DNA of 64,000 nt from G963701675 sp963701675 (lineage in GTDB: Bacteria > Planctomycetota > Planctomycetia > Gemmatales > Gemmataceae): contig OY969623.1 in NCBI GenBank assembly GCA_963701675.1, positions 1,302,001 to 1,366,000 on the forward strand. The letters are read 5' to 3'. The position numbers and the translations under genes are program-made. Positions 61,727-64,000 of this stretch are shown here, piece by piece. The first letter of the stretch is position 1. Each line of letters begins with the position of its first letter. The notes below the pieces were generated by a model. The model saw nothing but the letters and a program-made list of their open reading frames with translations, was not told the DNA's origin and made no database searches.

Positions 61727-63013
61727 ATGGATGACGTATTAAGCCTGATACTGGGCGGTGGCCGCGGCCCGTTACTCTATCCGTTAACAAAGACTCGCAG
61801 TAAGGCCGCTGTTCCGCTTGCCGGAAAGTATCGTTACATCAATATTCCGCTGAGCAATTGTCTGAACAGCGGCCTGAATCGGGTCTACGTGCTCACGCAG
61901 TTTCAAAGCGTCAGCCTGCACCGCCATATCGCGAACACCTATAAATTTGACCCGTTCAGCCGCGGCTTTGTCGAAGTGTTGGCCGCCCAACTCACCAATG
62001 AGGCCGCCGACTGGTACCGCGGGACGGCCGACGCGATTCGGCAGAATGCCCGCTATCTTCATGAAGACAGTGGACGAGACATTCTCATCCTCTCGGATGA
62101 TCAACTCTACCGTTTCGATTTCCGTCAACTGATCGAATATCATCGGGCGAATAATGCGGACGTCACCATTGCCGTGGCGCCGGTGGATCGCCGGCAGGCA
62201 CAGACGTTGGGTGTGCTTACGGTCGCCGCTAATGGTGATGTCACGGCCTTCGTGGAGAAGCCACAGGCAACCGAGCAACTTGAGCGCCTGCGAGCGCCGT
62301 CCGAATGGTTAACTAAAGGGGACGAACGCGAATCCGGGCGTGAATACCTCGGCAATCTGGGGATTTACTTGTTCCGCCGCGAGACACTCTTTGATCTACT
62401 ACACTCGAGTCCGCTTGGGCACGACCTTACGGCGGACCTCTTTCCACGCATGGTTAGTGAATGTCGCGCCAAAGCCTATCACTTTACCGGATATTGGGAA
62501 CATCTCGACACCATTCGCGCGTACCACCAGGCTCACATGGCCTTGGCGGGCGACCATCCGCCTTTCGATTTTCACAGCCCGGAAGGTGTGATCTTCACGC
62601 GTATGCGCTACCTACCTGCGTCGCGTGTGAGCGCCGGACGGATGGAACACTGCCTCATCAGCGACGGCTGCGTGGTCGGGAGAAATGCAGTTCTGGAGCG
62701 TTGCGTCGTCGGCGTGCGAAGCGTCATTGGTGAAAACGTGAACATTCGCGAGTCGATTATCATGGGCGCCAACTACTACGAAAACGAGCGCGATGCAAGG
62801 CAAAGCCTCGAACGCGGCCTGCCACCGCTCGGCATCGGGAAAGACACGGTGCTCGAAGGGGTCATTGTTGACAAGCATTGCCGTATCGGCCGAAACGTTC
62901 GCATAACCAACCGGGATCGACCTTTGGAAGCCGACGGGGACAATTACGCGATCCGTGACGGTTTGGTGATCATACCTGACGGGACCGTCGTGCCGGACGG
63001 CACGGTGATTTGA
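61727..63013 (+). CDS. glgC: Glucose-1-phosphate adenylyltransferase-like protein with altered nucleotide loop
   Basis: ADP-glucose pyrophosphorylases make ADP-glucose for glycogen. The 428-residue product has a nucleotidyltransferase domain and a left-handed beta-helix C-terminus (CLISDGCVVGRNAVLERCVV). Family motifs are YINIPLSNCLNSGLNRVYVL, WYRGTADAIRQN, ILILSDDQLYRFD and FTGYWEHLDTIRAY. The nucleotide loop reads GGGRGPLLYPLT (10-21), while the usual form is GGGxGTRLxPLT; RSKAAVP and INIP also differ from the usual R-K-PAVP and IDIP. It may be a non-catalytic or regulatory paralog. ATG at 61727. Confidence 0.85.
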   Translation: MDDVLSLILGGGRGPLLYPLTKTRSKAAVPLAGKYRYINIPLSNCLNSGLNRVYVLTQFQSVSLHRHIANTYKFDPFSRGFVEVLAAQLTNEAADWYRGTADAIRQNARYLHEDSGRDILILSDDQLYRFDFRQLIEYHRANNADVTIAVAPVDRRQAQTLGVLTVAANGDVTAFVEKPQATEQLERLRAPSEWLTKGDERESGREYLGNLGIYLFRRETLFDLLHSSPLGHDLTADLFPRMVSECRAKAYHFTGYWEHLDTIRAYHQAHMALAGDHPPFDFHSPEGVIFTRMRYLPASRVSAGRMEHCLISDGCVVGRNAVLERCVVGVRSVIGENVNIRESIIMGANYYENERDARQSLERGLPPLGIGKDTVLEGVIVDKHCRIGRNVRITNRDRPLEADGDNYAIRDGLVIIPDGTVVPDGTVI

Positions 63014-63075
63014 ATGTCCCCGATTCCGGAAAATTCATTTTGCCCACCGCCGAAATGTGCCGCTATCATGGTGTA

Positions 63076-64000
63076 ATGCGATGGTGGCTTCTCACCTGGT
63101 GTGCCGCGGCGTGGCTTGTACTTTTCGCGACGAGTTCCTGCGCTGACGAAGAGGACGCGGAGTTTTTCGAACGCCACGTTCGTCCGGTGCTGGCCGAGAA
63201 TTGCATGTCCTGCCACGGCGGCCAGAAACAAAAGGCCGGCCTCCGCCTCGATTCCAAATCCGGCATGCTCAAGGGGACTGACACCGGACGTGTGGTCGTC
63301 CCTGGCGATCCTGATGCCAGCGCGCTCATTCAAGCGATCCGCTACCAAAACGACATCAAGATGCCGCCGACAGGCAAGTTGTCGGACGATTCAATTCAAG
63401 CTCTAACCCTTTGGATAAAGCGGGGCGCAAACTGGCCGACCGAACGTCAATCTGCGGCGGCACCCTCTGCGTCGGCTCGGGCGCACTGGGCATTCCAATC
63501 GGTGAAGAAGCCCGCCATACCCGCAGCAACCAGCGAATGGCAACCTCATAACCCCGTGGACGCCTTCGTCTTTGCCGAACTGCAGAGCCGGGAGCTGTCA
63601 CCTTCGGAAATCGCTGATCGACGAACGTTGATTCGCCGTGCCACCTTCGATCTAATCGGGCTTCCACCGACACCCGAAGAAATCAAAGATTTCGTCGACG
63701 ATCCGTCACCGACCGCTTTTGCGCGAGTGGTGGATCGGCTCCTGGCGTCACCCGCATATGGCGAGCGCTGGGGGCGCCATTGGCTCGATGTGGCGCACTA
63801 TGCCGATACGAAAGGCTATCTTTTTACGCAAGAACGTCGGTTCCCCGCCTCGTACACCTACCGCGACTACGTGATACGCGCCTTCAATGAAGACCTGCCG
63901 TACGATCAATTCATCATTCAGCAGCTGGCAGCGGACCAGTTACCGCTGGGAGAAGATAATCGCGCACTGGCGGCGATGGGTTTCTTGACCCTGGGCCGTC
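63076..64000 (+). CDS. PSCyt1/DUF1549 exported protein (3' end outside window)
   Basis: The visible 308 residues have a signal peptide (WWLLTWCAAAWLVLFATSSC) and then a planctomycete cytochrome C domain (PSCyt1): FFERHVRPVLAENCMSCHGG with the heme site CMSCH, LRLDSKSGMLKG and IKMPPTGKLSDD. DUF1549 follows: VDAFVFAELQSRELSPSEIA, RATFDLIGLPPTPEEIKDFV and YGERWGRHWLDVAHYADTKG. The protein continues beyond the window, where DUF1553 is expected. ATG at 63076. The second DUF1549 protein in the window, here with the heme domain that the 7163-9673 gene lacks. Confidence 0.92.
   Translation, partial: MRWWLLTWCAAAWLVLFATSSCADEEDAEFFERHVRPVLAENCMSCHGGQKQKAGLRLDSKSGMLKGTDTGRVVVPGDPDASALIQAIRYQNDIKMPPTGKLSDDSIQALTLWIKRGANWPTERQSAAAPSASARAHWAFQSVKKPAIPAATSEWQPHNPVDAFVFAELQSRELSPSEIADRRTLIRRATFDLIGLPPTPEEIKDFVDDPSPTAFARVVDRLLASPAYGERWGRHWLDVAHYADTKGYLFTQERRFPASYTYRDYVIRAFNEDLPYDQFIIQQLAADQLPLGEDNRALAAMGFLTLGR

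Overview
The window looks like part of the chromosome of a planctomycete, most likely near Gemmata/Zavarzinella. The evidence is the family content: two DUF1549-type proteins (one with a planctomycete cytochrome C domain), a TIGR03067-like protein, a DUF1559-like protein with an N-terminal zinc ribbon, three large exported proteins with LExR-type N-terminal motifs (LETRYAP, LEDRIQPG, LEDRSLPS), and a planctomycete-style type II secretion cluster. The DNA is GC-rich. I saw no rRNA, tRNA, CRISPR array, phage or intact insertion sequence.

Layout. 1-6.6 kb: end of a phosphodiesterase/phosphatase gene, recJ, cysteine dioxygenase, an ArsR-type regulator, and a large FG-GAP/Ig/cyclophilin surface protein split by a one-base frameshift. 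6.6-12.5 kb: Nudix hydrolase, DUF1549/DUF1553 protein, a hypothetical gene with its own terminator, a proline-rich repeat protein and a frameshifted histidine kinase. 12.5-15.1 kb: pnp and rpsO. 15.6-20.1 kb: accessory zone with a clan AA protease pair, a decayed SBBP beta-propeller gene, a DUF2283 pair and a large exported protein. 20.4-27.8 kb: hisA, an EF-G-like GTPase, an unnamed two-gene module and a three-subunit molybdenum hydroxylase (2Fe-2S, Mo and FAD subunits). 27.9-33.8 kb: RelE-like toxin pair and small metabolic or unknown genes. 34.3-48.1 kb: rho, DUF1559-like protein, fused CcsB-CcsA, lipoprotein, HAF-repeat protein, DUF4129 protein, cupin and BON protein. 48.5-60.0 kb: a type II secretion operon, gspE-F-G-H-I-J-K-L-M, followed by a GspD-like periplasmic protein that lacks the secretin barrel. 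60.1-64 kb: a decayed second copy of the two-gene module, a GNAT protein, a glgC-like gene and the start of a second DUF1549 protein.

How genes work together. The gsp genes would assemble one envelope machine: ATPase, platform, pseudopilins and assembly proteins. The GspM-like and GspD-like proteins share a module of about 95 residues that could join inner and outer membrane parts. The three hydroxylase genes encode one enzyme. rpsO-pnp is the classical RNA/translation pair.

Quality note. Seven small indels interrupt otherwise conserved reading frames (near 4985, 12155, 14876, 16808, 25664, 25866 and 57420), including one in the essential gene rpsO. Consensus errors in the assembly are the simplest explanation for most. 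The decayed copy at 60.1-60.6 kb has both a frameshift and a nonsense codon and looks like real decay.
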